Positions 1-9,033 of a stretch of DNA of 64,000 bases are shown piece after piece (position 1 is the stretch's first letter; every line of letters starts with the position of its first letter). The stretch is from NCBI RefSeq assembly GCF_014692515.1, contig NZ_JACOIK010000013.1, positions 1-64,000 of the forward strand, written 5' to 3'. This stretch comes from Sphingobacterium micropteri. GTDB taxonomy: Bacteria; Bacteroidota; Bacteroidia; Sphingobacteriales; Sphingobacteriaceae. The position numbers and the translations under genes are program-made. The notes below the pieces were generated by a model. It was not told the DNA's origin. It saw only the letters and a list, made by a program, of their open reading frames with translations, and did no database searches.

Positions 1-7
1 AAAGATA

Positions 8-120
8 TTCAGGTGCCTATATCGGCGGTGTCTACCTCTTCCCATTCCGAACAGAGCAGTCAAGCCCGCCAGAGCCGATGGTACTGCCGTAAAAGGTGGG
101 AGAGTAGGTCGGTGCCGGTT
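8..120 (+). rRNA. rrf: 5S ribosomal RNA
   Basis: The stretch has the typical Bacteroidota 5S layout, including the conserved CCGAACAGAG segment near 46-55 and AGCCGATGGTACTGCC near 73-88. The ends CAGGTGCC (10-17) and GGTGCCGG (111-118) can pair as helix I with one mismatch and wobbles. It is followed directly by a strong terminator, as expected for the last gene of an rRNA operon whose 16S and 23S genes lie outside the window. The exact ends are estimated to a few nucleotides. Confidence 0.93.
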
Positions 121-130
121 TTTATACGGA

Positions 131-165
131 GCCCCTGCAGTATAACTGCAGGGGCTTTTTTGTTT
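131..165 (+). terminator. Terminator of the rRNA operon
   Basis: GCCCCTGCAG (131-140) and CTGCAGGGGC (147-156, after TATAA) form a perfect 10-bp stem followed by a run of T. This is an intrinsic terminator placed directly after 5S rRNA. Confidence 0.92.
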
Positions 166-206
166 GTCGAGGGACAAACTTCACACATTACTCGCTACTA
201 AATTAT

Positions 207-214
207 TACCTTTG
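207..214 (+). promoter_or_regulatory. Probable -7 element of the dnaG promoter
   Basis: TACCTTTG matches the Bacteroidota -7 consensus TAnnTTTG and lies 32 nt before the dnaG start codon. I do not see a clear TTTG at the -33 position, so this rests on the -7 element alone. Confidence 0.45.
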
Positions 215-246
215 TATAAATCGCGTTGTCATTTTACAGATGATTT

Positions 247-2229
247 ATGATCAAAAAAGAGACCATCGAGAAAGTTTTAGATGCCGCTAGGATAGAAGAA
301 GTAGTTGGGGACTTCGTGGATTTAAAAAAACGCGGAACCTCTCTCATTGGTAATTGTCCTTTTCATAACGAAAAAACACCATCTTTTCATGTATCGGTAG
401 CTAAAGGTATTTATAAATGCTTTGGTTGTGGTGCAGGGGGAGATGCGCTTAAATTTGTTATGGAATTGGAGAAGTATTCTTATCCGGAAGCAATACGTTA
501 TCTGGCGGATAAATATAGTATCCCCGTCGAGGAGGTAGAACGTTCTCCTGCACAACTTGCTGCTCAAGATAAACGGGAAAGTCTATATGTGCTCAGTACT
601 TGGGCTGGTAAATATTTTAAAGAACAACTCTGGGATACGGAGTCGGGTCAAAGTATAGCTTTATCTTATTTTAAGGAGCGTGGATATAGAGAGGACATCA
701 TACAGAAATTCGATTTAGGCTATTCGCCCGATCAATGGACCGCTCTCGTAGATATGGCTGTCGAAAAGGGTTTTCATAAAGATTATTTAAAAGAAATCGG
801 TCTTGCTATAGAGCGAGACGACGCGAGTCTTTATGATCGTTTTAGGGGCCGTGTTATCTTTCCTATTCATAATCTTACGGGTCGCGTTATTGGTTTCGGT
901 GGACGTACGTTAAAAACGGAGAAAACTATTCCCAAATACGTTAACTCACCTGAAAGCGATATATATCACAAATCGGATGTTCTGTATGGACTTCATTTTG
1001 CCAAGAAGGCTATAAAAGATAATGATATGTGCTATTTGGTGGAGGGGTATGCTGACGTTCTGTCTATGCATCAGGCCGGAGTAGAAAATGTGGTATCTTC
1101 TTCCGGGACTTCTTTGACCTCCGGCCAGATACGTCTTATTTCCCGTTTCACGAATAATGTTGTCATTTTGTACGATGGAGATGCTGCCGGTATCAAGGCC
1201 TCGTTACGCGGAACCGATATGTTGCTGGAAGAGGGACTTAATGTGAAAGTTTTATTATTCCCAGATGGTAATGACCCCGACTCTTATGTACAGACGTATG
1301 GCTCTACGGCATTTAAAGAATATATCGCTAAGCATCAGGAAGATTTTATTTTTTATAAAACAAATATCTTATTAAAAGATACGGGGGGAGATCCAATCAG
1401 ACGTGCGGAAGTTATTAGAGAAGTAGTAGAGAGTATTGCTTTAATACCTGACGAGATAAAAGTTTCAGTTTTTATTCAACAGTGTTCACATTTGCTCGAT
1501 ATTGAAGAGCGTGTATTACTGACCGAGCTGAATAAAATACGCGTACAGAAAGCAAAAGCACAGGATAAAAAAATACAACAGGCATCTAGAACTTTAAATG
1601 ACACTCCTCCGGAAGATATGCCTCCTGCCGACTTATTTTTGACGGATATAGAACGTGTCCAAGACGTTTCGTCAGGAGAGGAAACTCCGCAGACGATTAC
1701 ATCAGATACTTTACAAGAAAGGGAGATCGTACGTATTTTATTGAATTATGGTGAGGAACTTGCCGTATGGGAAGGCGATGGAGATGTTCCTATAGTTCCT
1801 TTACTCTTGAATGCTTTAGATGATATTGCTTTTGAAGATCGAGCAAGCGCCTTTATCGTCGATACTTTTAGACGTAAAGCTGAATATTTTGAAATTCCAG
1901 ATACAAAATATTTTTTTTCGCACGAAGACAAGGAAGTACAGGATTTAGCTATCACATGTGTGGCCACACCGTATGAGCTTAGTCCAAATTGGAACGATGA
2001 AAAGCGTAAAATATACGTTCGACAGGAACGGGAGCATCTTCGGGAACTTACTATGCAGGCTATATACCGTATAAAAAAACGGAAGGTGGAGAAAGAAATG
2101 ATCAAAATCAGGGAAGAACTAAAAGTGACGTCAACGGACGATATGGAGATTTTATTAGCCAAATATCAGAAGCTGAAGGAAGCGGAGAAAGTGCTTGGGA
2201 ACTTCTTGGGCAATATTGTGGTGAAATAA
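247..2229 (+). CDS. dnaG: DNA primase DnaG
   Basis: DnaG makes the RNA primers for chromosome replication at the fork together with DnaB. The N-terminal CHC2 zinc-binding domain shows the ligands C37, H40, C58 and C61. The TOPRIM catalytic core carries EGY at residue 266 and YDGDAAG at 309-315, with D310 and D312 as metal ligands. At 660 residues it has the normal length, and a helical C-terminal part should bind the helicase. It follows an rRNA operon and has its own likely promoter, so it starts a new transcription unit. The ATG at 247 places the zinc domain correctly. Confidence 0.97.
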   Translation: MIKKETIEKVLDAARIEEVVGDFVDLKKRGTSLIGNCPFHNEKTPSFHVSVAKGIYKCFGCGAGGDALKFVMELEKYSYPEAIRYLADKYSIPVEEVERSPAQLAAQDKRESLYVLSTWAGKYFKEQLWDTESGQSIALSYFKERGYREDIIQKFDLGYSPDQWTALVDMAVEKGFHKDYLKEIGLAIERDDASLYDRFRGRVIFPIHNLTGRVIGFGGRTLKTEKTIPKYVNSPESDIYHKSDVLYGLHFAKKAIKDNDMCYLVEGYADVLSMHQAGVENVVSSSGTSLTSGQIRLISRFTNNVVILYDGDAAGIKASLRGTDMLLEEGLNVKVLLFPDGNDPDSYVQTYGSTAFKEYIAKHQEDFIFYKTNILLKDTGGDPIRRAEVIREVVESIALIPDEIKVSVFIQQCSHLLDIEERVLLTELNKIRVQKAKAQDKKIQQASRTLNDTPPEDMPPADLFLTDIERVQDVSSGEETPQTITSDTLQEREIVRILLNYGEELAVWEGDGDVPIVPLLLNALDDIAFEDRASAFIVDTFRRKAEYFEIPDTKYFFSHEDKEVQDLAITCVATPYELSPNWNDEKRKIYVRQEREHLRELTMQAIYRIKKRKVEKEMIKIREELKVTSTDDMEILLAKYQKLKEAEKVLGNFLGNIVVK

Positions 2230-2290
2230 TTGTCAGGTGGGGGTTGTCATTTTATTTCTGTAAATTGGCGTCGTATATACGGAAAAAACA

Positions 2291-3355
2291 ATGAGAGTAA
2301 ATAATATTCTAGTTTTTGTGACTTTTGCTATCATGCTTATGTCAGGATGTAAATCGCAGAAAGGAAAATTCGAGTTTTTGTCTCCCAAATCCGGAGAAAC
2401 ACTTATTCTAGGAGAAAAGGTAGCTGTACGCATGCAGTTTCCAGATAGTACGCTAGATTCTGTTGTATATTCAATAGATGGACATGTTATTGAAAGAAAG
2501 CAGGATACAACAGAACTTCTGCTGGACACCGAATCTATTGGTCTTGGAGCACGGAACTTGGTGGCAAAACTCTATTGGGAGGGGAAAGAGGTCGTCGCAT
2601 TTAGTAATGTAACTATTTTGCCGGAATCCCCTCGTCAATATACGTTCCAAGTTGTTAATGAATATCCACATGATACAACGGCATTTACACAGGGCCTCGA
2701 ATTTGAAAACGGTTTTTTGTATGAATCCACCGGTGCGGGAAACGATTTGATAACGTCCTTAAGGAAAGTAGAACTCACTACCGGAAGGGTTTTGCAGAAG
2801 AAAGAAATCACAGGTGCTGATGCGTCTGGTGAACCTTATTTCGGTGAGGGAATGACTATTGTCGGGGATAAAATTGTGATGCTCACCTGGCGCAATAAAT
2901 TGGGGTATGTGTTTAATAAAAATACGTTTGAGCAGGTTGGAACATTTAATTACCAACAAAGTACACAAGGGTGGGGGTTATGTTATGACGGAAAGAGACT
3001 TATTAAAACCGATAGTTCTAATAAATTGTATTTTCTAGACCCTAACACTTATCAAGAGATAGGTTTTATCTCGGTGTATGATCACAATGGGGCCGTTGAT
3101 TATATTAATGAATTAGAATATATAGATGGGAAAGTATATGCCAATATATATGGAAAAGATATAGTAGTTATCATTAATCCTGAAACCGGTGTCGTTGAAG
3201 GCCAGATAAATTTTGTCGGCTTATATAAAAATGCTAAAAGACACGCTGTAGATGAAGAAATGAACGGGATTGCCTACGATAAAGAAAATAAAAGGTTCTT
3301 CGTTACAGGTAAACAATGGACCAAGCTCTACGAAGTAAAAATAATTGCGCGTTAA
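2291..3355 (+). CDS. Glutaminyl-peptide cyclotransferase lipoprotein
   Basis: The 354-residue protein begins with a short hydrophobic signal and a lipobox-like cysteine (LMSGCKSQ, about residue 20), so it should be a lipoprotein. An N-terminal region of about 110 residues resembles an extracellular beta-sandwich. The remainder matches the glutamine cyclotransferase family (plant and bacterial beta-propeller type), with FTQGLEFENGFLYESTGAG and a late HAVDEEMNGIAYD segment. Family members turn N-terminal glutamine into pyroglutamate on exported proteins. It lies 61 nt after dnaG. The family call is firm; the physiological substrate is unknown. Confidence 0.85.
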   Translation: MRVNNILVFVTFAIMLMSGCKSQKGKFEFLSPKSGETLILGEKVAVRMQFPDSTLDSVVYSIDGHVIERKQDTTELLLDTESIGLGARNLVAKLYWEGKEVVAFSNVTILPESPRQYTFQVVNEYPHDTTAFTQGLEFENGFLYESTGAGNDLITSLRKVELTTGRVLQKKEITGADASGEPYFGEGMTIVGDKIVMLTWRNKLGYVFNKNTFEQVGTFNYQQSTQGWGLCYDGKRLIKTDSSNKLYFLDPNTYQEIGFISVYDHNGAVDYINELEYIDGKVYANIYGKDIVVIINPETGVVEGQINFVGLYKNAKRHAVDEEMNGIAYDKENKRFFVTGKQWTKLYEVKIIAR

Positions 3356-3387
3356 TAATGATATCTTTTATTTCATATTAAATAGAT

Positions 3388-3801
3388 ATGCGCATTATGG
3401 CTTTTGATTATGGGACAAAGAGGATTGGCATTGCGGTTACTGACCCCATGCAGCTTATCGCAACGTCTCTGACGACTATCCATCCAAAAGAGATTTGGGC
3501 GTTTTTAACAGATTACCTTCAAAAAGAAGAAGTAGAAACATTTGTCGTGGGTAAACCCTTACAGATGGATGGAACAGCATCACAGTCGACGCAGCATATT
3601 GTTGGTTTTATCCGAAAGCTAAAAAAGACCTATCCAGCTATCCCGGTCGTCGAAATTGATGAACGCTTTACGTCTAAAATGGCTGCCAGCGTTATTGCCC
3701 AAAGTGGTCTGAAAAAGCAAAAACGACAGGAGAAGGGTTTGGTTGATACGGTATCGGCAACCATCATCCTGCAAACTTATATGGACTCCAAAGCATTTTA
3801 A
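3388..3801 (+). CDS. ruvX: Holliday junction resolvase-like RuvX/YqgF
   Basis: The 137-residue protein has the RNase H-like fold signature of the YqgF family: FDYGTKRIGIAVTD at the N-terminus (D7 as a metal ligand), VGKPLQMDGT in the middle, and IDERFTSKMA near residue 90. Members process the 5' end of pre-16S rRNA and have been proposed to act on Holliday junctions. It is followed after 11 nt by ybeY, another rRNA maturation factor, so the two are probably co-transcribed. Confidence 0.93.
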   Translation: MRIMAFDYGTKRIGIAVTDPMQLIATSLTTIHPKEIWAFLTDYLQKEEVETFVVGKPLQMDGTASQSTQHIVGFIRKLKKTYPAIPVVEIDERFTSKMAASVIAQSGLKKQKRQEKGLVDTVSATIILQTYMDSKAF

Positions 3802-3812
3802 TACAATATACA

Positions 3813-4247
3813 ATGGCATTAAGAGATATTTCGTTTTTCAACGAGGACATTGATTATAAGATCAAAGACAAGCAAAAAATACGGCAATGGATCGGTGCCA
3901 CGATTACGGCAGAGGGCTTTGAACGAATCGGTGAATTAAATTTTATTCTCTGTTCAGATGCCTATTTGTTAGAAATCAACAAACAGTATTTGGATCACGA
4001 TACGTATACAGATATCGTGACATTTGACTCTTCGGAAGAAGATCATGTCATTGCGGGTGATATTTTTATATCCGTAGAAAGAACAGCAGAGAATGCGTTG
4101 AAGTTTGGTGTGTCCGAACGTGACGAATTACATCGTGTGATCATTCACGGCGTATTGCACCTATGCGGATACCTGGATAAGAAAAAAGAAGCCAAAGAGT
4201 TGATGACCGCCAAGGAGAACGAATACTTAAGCAAGCGAGTTTTTTAA
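3813..4247 (+). CDS. ybeY: rRNA maturation endoribonuclease YbeY
   Basis: YbeY is a single-strand-specific metal-dependent endoribonuclease needed for 16S rRNA maturation and ribosome quality control. The 144-residue protein has the UPF0054 core, including the histidine motif HGVLHLCGYLD. The first two zinc-ligand histidines are present. The usual third one (HGxLHLxGYDH) is replaced by D or is shifted, discussed under findings. It lies 11 nt after ruvX in the same operon, and a bidirectional terminator follows. Confidence 0.92.
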   Translation: MALRDISFFNEDIDYKIKDKQKIRQWIGATITAEGFERIGELNFILCSDAYLLEINKQYLDHDTYTDIVTFDSSEEDHVIAGDIFISVERTAENALKFGVSERDELHRVIIHGVLHLCGYLDKKKEAKELMTAKENEYLSKRVF

Positions 4248-4263
4248 AGAAGTATATAAACAG

Positions 4264-4294
4264 AAAAGGGAAATCCAACGATTTCCCTTTTTTA
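4264..4294. terminator. Bidirectional terminator between ybeY and ndk
   Basis: AAAAGGGAAAT (4264-4274) pairs with ATTTCCCTTTT (4281-4291) around a short loop, with T runs on both strands. It sits between two converging genes and can end transcription of both. Confidence 0.85.
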
Positions 4295-4311
4295 AGTTAA
4301 GATCTAAAGCC

Positions 4312-4731
4312 TTAAAATCTTTCGAATTGTGAGAAAAAGAAATTACCTTCAATTTCTGCATTTTCGTCCGAATCCGATCCGTGAACAGCATTCGCATCGA
4401 TAGATTTTGCGTATTTGTTGCGAATCGTTCCTTCTGCTGCCTCAGCAGGATTTGTAGCACCGATTAATTTGCGGAAATCTTCTACAGCATTGTCTTTTTC
4501 CAAAATAGCCGCTACAATTGGCCCTGAGGTCATAAAGCTAACTAAATCATTATAAAAAGGTCTTTCTTTATGTACGGCATAAAAATTGCCTGCAGTTTCT
4601 TTTGTAAGCTGGATGTATTTCATAGCGACGATTTTGAAACCGTCCGCGATAATATCGTTTAAGATAGCACCGATGTGACCGTTTGCTACTGCATCTGGTT
4701 TAACCATCGTAAAAGTTCTATTTGTTGCCAT
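4312..4731 (-). CDS. ndk: Nucleoside diphosphate kinase
   Basis: Ndk transfers the gamma phosphate of ATP to nucleoside diphosphates and so balances NTP and dNTP pools in the cytoplasm. The 139-residue protein has the family start ([15 protein letters not shown]) and the phosphohistidine site NAVHGSDS, with H117 as the catalytic residue. It is slightly shorter than proteobacterial forms but usual for Bacteroidota. It is transcribed convergently to ybeY. Confidence 0.96.
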   Translation of the reverse strand: MATNRTFTMVKPDAVANGHIGAILNDIIADGFKIVAMKYIQLTKETAGNFYAVHKERPFYNDLVSFMTSGPIVAAILEKDNAVEDFRKLIGATNPAEAAEGTIRNKYAKSIDANAVHGSDSDENAEIEGNFFFSQFERF

Positions 4732-4748
4732 GTTGATAAATTTTTGTG

Positions 4749-4756
4749 CAAAATTA
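4749..4756 (-). promoter_or_regulatory. Probable -7 element of the ndk promoter
   Basis: On the minus strand this reads TAATTTTG, fitting TAnnTTTG, about 17 nt before the ndk start codon. The -33 side is not convincing. Confidence 0.4.
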
Positions 4757-4833
4757 CATAAAATTTTACTTATAGAGGAAACATAGGGGAATTAGAGGAA
4801 GGATGAAAACAGCAAAAATATAAACCTAAAAAA

Positions 4834-4864
4834 TTTGTTTTATCCGATAGACTTATTATATTTG
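4834..4864 (+). promoter_or_regulatory. Promoter of the marR-fad operon
   Basis: TTTG at 4834-4837 and TATATTTG at 4857-4864 are separated by 19 bp, an excellent fit to the Bacteroidota housekeeping promoter (-33 TTTG, -7 TAnnTTTG). The MarR start codon follows 32 nt downstream. Confidence 0.72.
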
Positions 4865-4865
4865 T

Positions 4866-4877
4866 TATGCTTGCATA
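4866..4877. promoter_or_regulatory. Candidate MarR operator
   Basis: TATGC-TT-GCATA is a perfect short inverted repeat starting one base after the -7 element, over the expected transcription start. A repressor bound here would block initiation. Autoregulation by the MarR protein encoded next is the natural inference but is untested. Confidence 0.4.
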
Positions 4878-4896
4878 GTAAAATATAAATCGAATT

Positions 4897-5319
4897 ATGT
4901 CTCAAGACAATACCATAGACTATTTTTTGAAAACCTGTTGGCAAACGGTAGCTAACAAGTACAACATTATTGCTTCGCAATTTGGGTTTACCCAAGCAGC
5001 TGGTTATATTTTAATCAATATACATAAAGAAGGTACATCGGTTTCTCAAATTGCAAATGCTACTGGCGTAAAAACGACATCATTGTCTAGAGTATTAAAC
5101 AATTTAGAAACGTTAGGGTTTATCTATAGAGAGGTAAATGCATCTGATAAACGATCGGTAAAGGTATATTTAACCCCCTTAGGTGTAGAAAAACGAAGAT
5201 TAGCAAAAGATGTCGTTCGGAGTTTTAATGAGTTTTTGGAATCTCAGATCCCGGAAGCGGAGCGTGAACAATTAATTCAGTCGTTACAGAAGATCAACGC
5301 GTTAGCGACAAGTTATTAG
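4897..5319 (+). CDS. MarR-family transcriptional regulator
   Basis: The 140-residue protein has the MarR winged helix-turn-helix around residues 45-95 (SVSQIANATGVKTTSLSRVLNNLETLGFIYRE) followed by the wing (DKRSVKVYLT) and a helical dimerisation tail. It heads a beta-oxidation operon, the gap to fadN being 91 nt. In this position such regulators commonly sense acyl-CoA or fatty acids and repress the operon. The ligand is inferred from context only. Confidence 0.9.
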   Translation: MSQDNTIDYFLKTCWQTVANKYNIIASQFGFTQAAGYILINIHKEGTSVSQIANATGVKTTSLSRVLNNLETLGFIYREVNASDKRSVKVYLTPLGVEKRRLAKDVVRSFNEFLESQIPEAEREQLIQSLQKINALATSY

Positions 5320-5410
5320 CTCGAAGCAGGCGCAAAAAAGAAGGACGAAGATCCAAAAACTGTAGATGTTGGAAAATAAGTGTGAGACATTTGTACTAAA
5401 AAGTAACAAA

Positions 5411-7837
5411 ATGAATAGACGTATTAAGAAAGTAGCTGTTTTAGGTTCGGGAGTGATGGGCTCGAGGATAGCTTGTCACTTTGCGAACATTGGTATAGAA
5501 GTGCTCCTGTTGGATATTGTACCGCGGGAGCTTTTGCCACAGGAAGAGGCTAAAGGATTAACATTGGAAAGCACGATCGTTCGAAATCGTATAGTGAACA
5601 ATTCCTTAGATACGGCATTGAAAACCAATCCATCACCCATTTATAGCAAGCACTACGTAAAGCGTATACGTACGGGGAATTTTGAAGATGATATGGCTGC
5701 TATCGCAGCATGCGATTGGGTAATCGAGGTGGTCGTCGAACGGTTAGATATTAAAAAAACTGTTTTCGAGCAGGTAGAACAACATCGCAAGAAAGGAACA
5801 TTAATCACATCGAATACTTCCGGTATCCCCATTCATTTGATGACCGAAGGGCGATCGGATGATTTTAAAACACATTTTTGTGGAACGCATTTTTTCAATC
5901 CGCCGCGTTATCTGGAGTTGCTGGAAATTATTCCAACTGCTGATACCGAACCGGAAGTCATCGATTTTCTATTGCATTTTGGAGACAAAATGTTAGGTAA
6001 AACCGTGGTGTTATGTAAAGATACGCCAGCTTTTATAGGAAACCGTGTTGGGGTATACTCCATGTTAGCGCTGACACATCTGGTCGAGCAGATGGGGCTA
6101 TCGGTCGAGGAGGTTGATAAATATACGGGGCCTGCAATGGGACATCCAAAGTCGGCTACCTTTCGTACGGCAGATGTCGTTGGTTTAGATACCTTGGTTA
6201 ATGTCGCGCAGGGGCTGACAGAAAATGTTCCTGACGACGAGGCGAAAGAGGTTTTCCAGTTACCGTCCTATATTACCAAAATGGTGGAAAACAAATGGTT
6301 GGGCGAAAAGACAAAACAGGGTTTTTATAAAAAAGTAAAAGACGAGAAGGGTAATTCGGTCATTCTTGGGCTCGATTTAAAGACGCTGGAATATAGAGAA
6401 CAGGAGAAAGTTAAATCGGCAAGCTTAGAGGCAACGAAGCCTGTAGAAGATATCCGTAAACGGATGAAAGTTTACGAGCAAGGTACAGATAAAGCCGGCA
6501 CATTGTTCCGTGCGATGCATTACCCCTTATTTGAATATGTCTCCCACCGTGTTCCAGAGATTACAGATGACTTTTATAGGATAGATGATGCCATGCGTGC
6601 TGGTTTCGGTTGGGAACTGGGGCCGTTTGAGGTGTGGGATGCATTGGGCGTGCGGGAGACGATTGATAAGATTCGGACAGAGGAGAAAAGGTTATCGGGA
6701 CAGCAAGGTGAAGTAGCGCAGTGGGTACATGAGATGTTGGAAGCTGGACACGACTCTTTCTATAAAGTCCAAAATGGTGTAAGGCATTATTACGATATAA
6801 ACTCAAAATCCTACAAACCCATACCTGGAGCCGAAGACCTCATCGTTTTAGATCATATTCGGGACACCAAAACCATTTGGAAAAATTCGGGTGTAACCAT
6901 TACGGATTTAGGTGATGGTATCATCAATTGTGAGTTTCATACCAAAATGAATACGATCGGTGGCGATGTTATCCAGGGCATCAATAAAGCTATTGATTTA
7001 GCAGAAAACGAGTACCGCGGTCTTGTTATTACGAATGATGGTAAAAATTTCTCAGCGGGTGCCAATATTGGAATGATTTTCATGATGGCAGTCGAGCAGG
7101 ATTATGATGAGTTGAATATGGCGGTGCGTATGTTCCAAAATACGGCCATGCGGATTCGTTATTCCTCTATCCCAGTTGTTGTTGCACCCTTCCAGCTGGC
7201 ATTAGGTGGCGGATGTGAGTTTTCGATGCATGCCGATTTTGTACAATTGCATGCGGAGACATACATGGGCTTAGTGGAATTTGGTGTTGGTGTTATCCCT
7301 GGTGGAGGCGGCTCTAAGGAGTTTGCTCTTCGCGCTTCGGATGAGTATAAACCCGATCAAATTGTACAGAACACCTTAAAAGATCGTTTCTTAACGATAG
7401 GACAGGCGAAGGTATCAACGTCGGCCGTAGAAGCTGCGGAGCTTGGCTATTTGCAAGAAGGCAAATACGCCATCACGATGAATCGTAAGCGGTTGCTAGC
7501 GGATGCAAAGGCAAAAGCGTTGGAGCTCGCTAACGCAGGGTATGTACAGCCGGCTCCCCGAACAGATATTAAAGTGCTCGGAAATCAAGGATTAGGAATA
7601 ATTTACGTAGGAGCCTCTTCCATGCGGGAAGGGAATTATATCTCCGATCATGATAAGAAGATATCCGAAAAATTGGGTTGGGTGATGTGTGGTGGTAATC
7701 TGTCAGAACCTACCGAAGTCTCTGAGCAATACCTACTCGATATAGAACGGAAAGTGTTTTTGGAGTTATGTGCGGAGCGTAAAACATTGGAGCGAATACA
7801 ACATATGTTGACGAAAGGAAAACCTCTTAGAAATTAG
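5411..7837 (+). CDS. fadN: 3-hydroxyacyl-CoA dehydrogenase / enoyl-CoA hydratase
   Basis: This bifunctional beta-oxidation enzyme hydrates enoyl-CoA and oxidises the 3-hydroxyacyl-CoA with NAD. The dehydrogenase comes first (Rossmann motif VLGSGVMGSRIA, then THFFNPPRYLELLEIIP and the C-terminal dehydrogenase domain). The hydratase/crotonase part lies near residues 490-720 (GKNFSAGANIG, LALGGGCEFSMHAD). This order is the FadN type, opposite to E. coli FadB. I start at the ATG at 5411 because the Rossmann strand follows within ten residues; an upstream ATG at 5366 would add an unlikely 15-residue extension. Length 808 residues. Confidence 0.94.
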   Translation: MNRRIKKVAVLGSGVMGSRIACHFANIGIEVLLLDIVPRELLPQEEAKGLTLESTIVRNRIVNNSLDTALKTNPSPIYSKHYVKRIRTGNFEDDMAAIAACDWVIEVVVERLDIKKTVFEQVEQHRKKGTLITSNTSGIPIHLMTEGRSDDFKTHFCGTHFFNPPRYLELLEIIPTADTEPEVIDFLLHFGDKMLGKTVVLCKDTPAFIGNRVGVYSMLALTHLVEQMGLSVEEVDKYTGPAMGHPKSATFRTADVVGLDTLVNVAQGLTENVPDDEAKEVFQLPSYITKMVENKWLGEKTKQGFYKKVKDEKGNSVILGLDLKTLEYREQEKVKSASLEATKPVEDIRKRMKVYEQGTDKAGTLFRAMHYPLFEYVSHRVPEITDDFYRIDDAMRAGFGWELGPFEVWDALGVRETIDKIRTEEKRLSGQQGEVAQWVHEMLEAGHDSFYKVQNGVRHYYDINSKSYKPIPGAEDLIVLDHIRDTKTIWKNSGVTITDLGDGIINCEFHTKMNTIGGDVIQGINKAIDLAENEYRGLVITNDGKNFSAGANIGMIFMMAVEQDYDELNMAVRMFQNTAMRIRYSSIPVVVAPFQLALGGGCEFSMHADFVQLHAETYMGLVEFGVGVIPGGGGSKEFALRASDEYKPDQIVQNTLKDRFLTIGQAKVSTSAVEAAELGYLQEGKYAITMNRKRLLADAKAKALELANAGYVQPAPRTDIKVLGNQGLGIIYVGASSMREGNYISDHDKKISEKLGWVMCGGNLSEPTEVSEQYLLDIERKVFLELCAERKTLERIQHMLTKGKPLRN

Positions 7838-7843
7838 TGAAAC

Positions 7844-9019
7844 ATGGAAGCATACATTATAGCAGGATATCGTACAGCAGTAGGAAAGGCACCGAGAGGT
7901 GGCTTTCGTTTCATGCGTGCAGATGATTTAGCGGCTGAAGTTATTAAACATATGGTGGCGACCATGCCACAATTGGATGTGACGAAAATTGATGATGTCA
8001 TTGTGGGAAATGCCATGCCAGAAGCGGAACAAGGATTGAACGTCGGACGTTTGATTTCGTTGATGGGATTGGATACCGACAAAGTACCCGGTGTCACGGT
8101 GAATCGATATTGTGCATCTGGGTTGGAAACCATCGCGACGGCTGTAGCCAAGATTAAATCCGGTATGGCCGATTGTATTATTGCCGGTGGCGTAGAAGTT
8201 ATGTCGGGCATGCCGTTTGGCGGATGGAAAATCGTGCCAAATCCAGTGGTGGCGAAAGACCATCCGGATTGGTATTGGGGTATGGGGCTGACAGCGGAAG
8301 CCGTTGCGAAAGAATATCATGTTTCGCGTGAAGACCAAGATACTTTTGCACTTCGATCACACCAAAAAGCAATCACTGCGATAAAAAACGGACATCTGAA
8401 AGATGGTATTGTACCGATTAAGGTAACCGAAAATTACCTAAAAGATAATAAAGTCGCTACACGTGAATATATTGTCGATACAGATGAAGGGCCAAGAGCG
8501 GATTCTTCGGCAGAGGCGTTAGCAAAGCTAAAGCCGGTATTCGCGGCAGGCGGGTGTATTACCGCTGGGAACTCGTCACAAACATCCGACGGTGCGGCCT
8601 TTGTTATGGTCGTGTCAGAAAAGATGCTAAAGGAATTGAATGTTAAGCCGATAGCACGATTGGTGAGTTATGCCGTGGCAGGAGTGCCTCCACGGATTAT
8701 GGGAATAGGCCCGGTGTTCGCCATACCCAAAGCGCTGGAAATGGCGGGACTGCGAAAAGAAGCCATCGACCTGATCGAATTGAATGAAGCTTTTGCTTCA
8801 CAATCCCTGGCGGTTATACGGGAATTGGAGTTGGATGAAGAAAAAGTGAACGTAAATGGTGGAGCAATTGCTTTAGGACATCCCCTAGGCTGTACAGGAG
8901 CTAAATTGACCGTGCAGCTCTTGAACGAACTGAAACGTCGGGAGAAAAAGTATGGTATGGTGACGATGTGTGTAGGAACGGGACAAGGAGCAGCGGGGAT
9001 ATTTGAGATGTTAGATTGA
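7844..9019 (+). CDS. fadA: Acetyl-CoA acyltransferase (3-ketoacyl-CoA thiolase)
   Basis: The thiolase performs the last beta-oxidation step, cleaving 3-ketoacyl-CoA with CoA to acetyl-CoA. The 391-residue protein shows the nucleophile segment [10 protein letters not shown] (cysteine near residue 90), the [15 protein letters not shown] histidine motif, and the C-terminal CVGTGQGAA cysteine motif. It follows fadN by 6 nt, so the two genes form the usual hydratase-dehydrogenase/thiolase pair. Confidence 0.95.
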   Translation: MEAYIIAGYRTAVGKAPRGGFRFMRADDLAAEVIKHMVATMPQLDVTKIDDVIVGNAMPEAEQGLNVGRLISLMGLDTDKVPGVTVNRYCASGLETIATAVAKIKSGMADCIIAGGVEVMSGMPFGGWKIVPNPVVAKDHPDWYWGMGLTAEAVAKEYHVSREDQDTFALRSHQKAITAIKNGHLKDGIVPIKVTENYLKDNKVATREYIVDTDEGPRADSSAEALAKLKPVFAAGGCITAGNSSQTSDGAAFVMVVSEKMLKELNVKPIARLVSYAVAGVPPRIMGIGPVFAIPKALEMAGLRKEAIDLIELNEAFASQSLAVIRELELDEEKVNVNGGAIALGHPLGCTGAKLTVQLLNELKRREKKYGMVTMCVGTGQGAAGIFEMLD

Positions 9020-9033
9020 GGATTTTATAAACA

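Noticed and set aside
13-201. Open frame of 62 codons at the left edge
   Set aside because: It lies inside 5S rRNA and its terminator.
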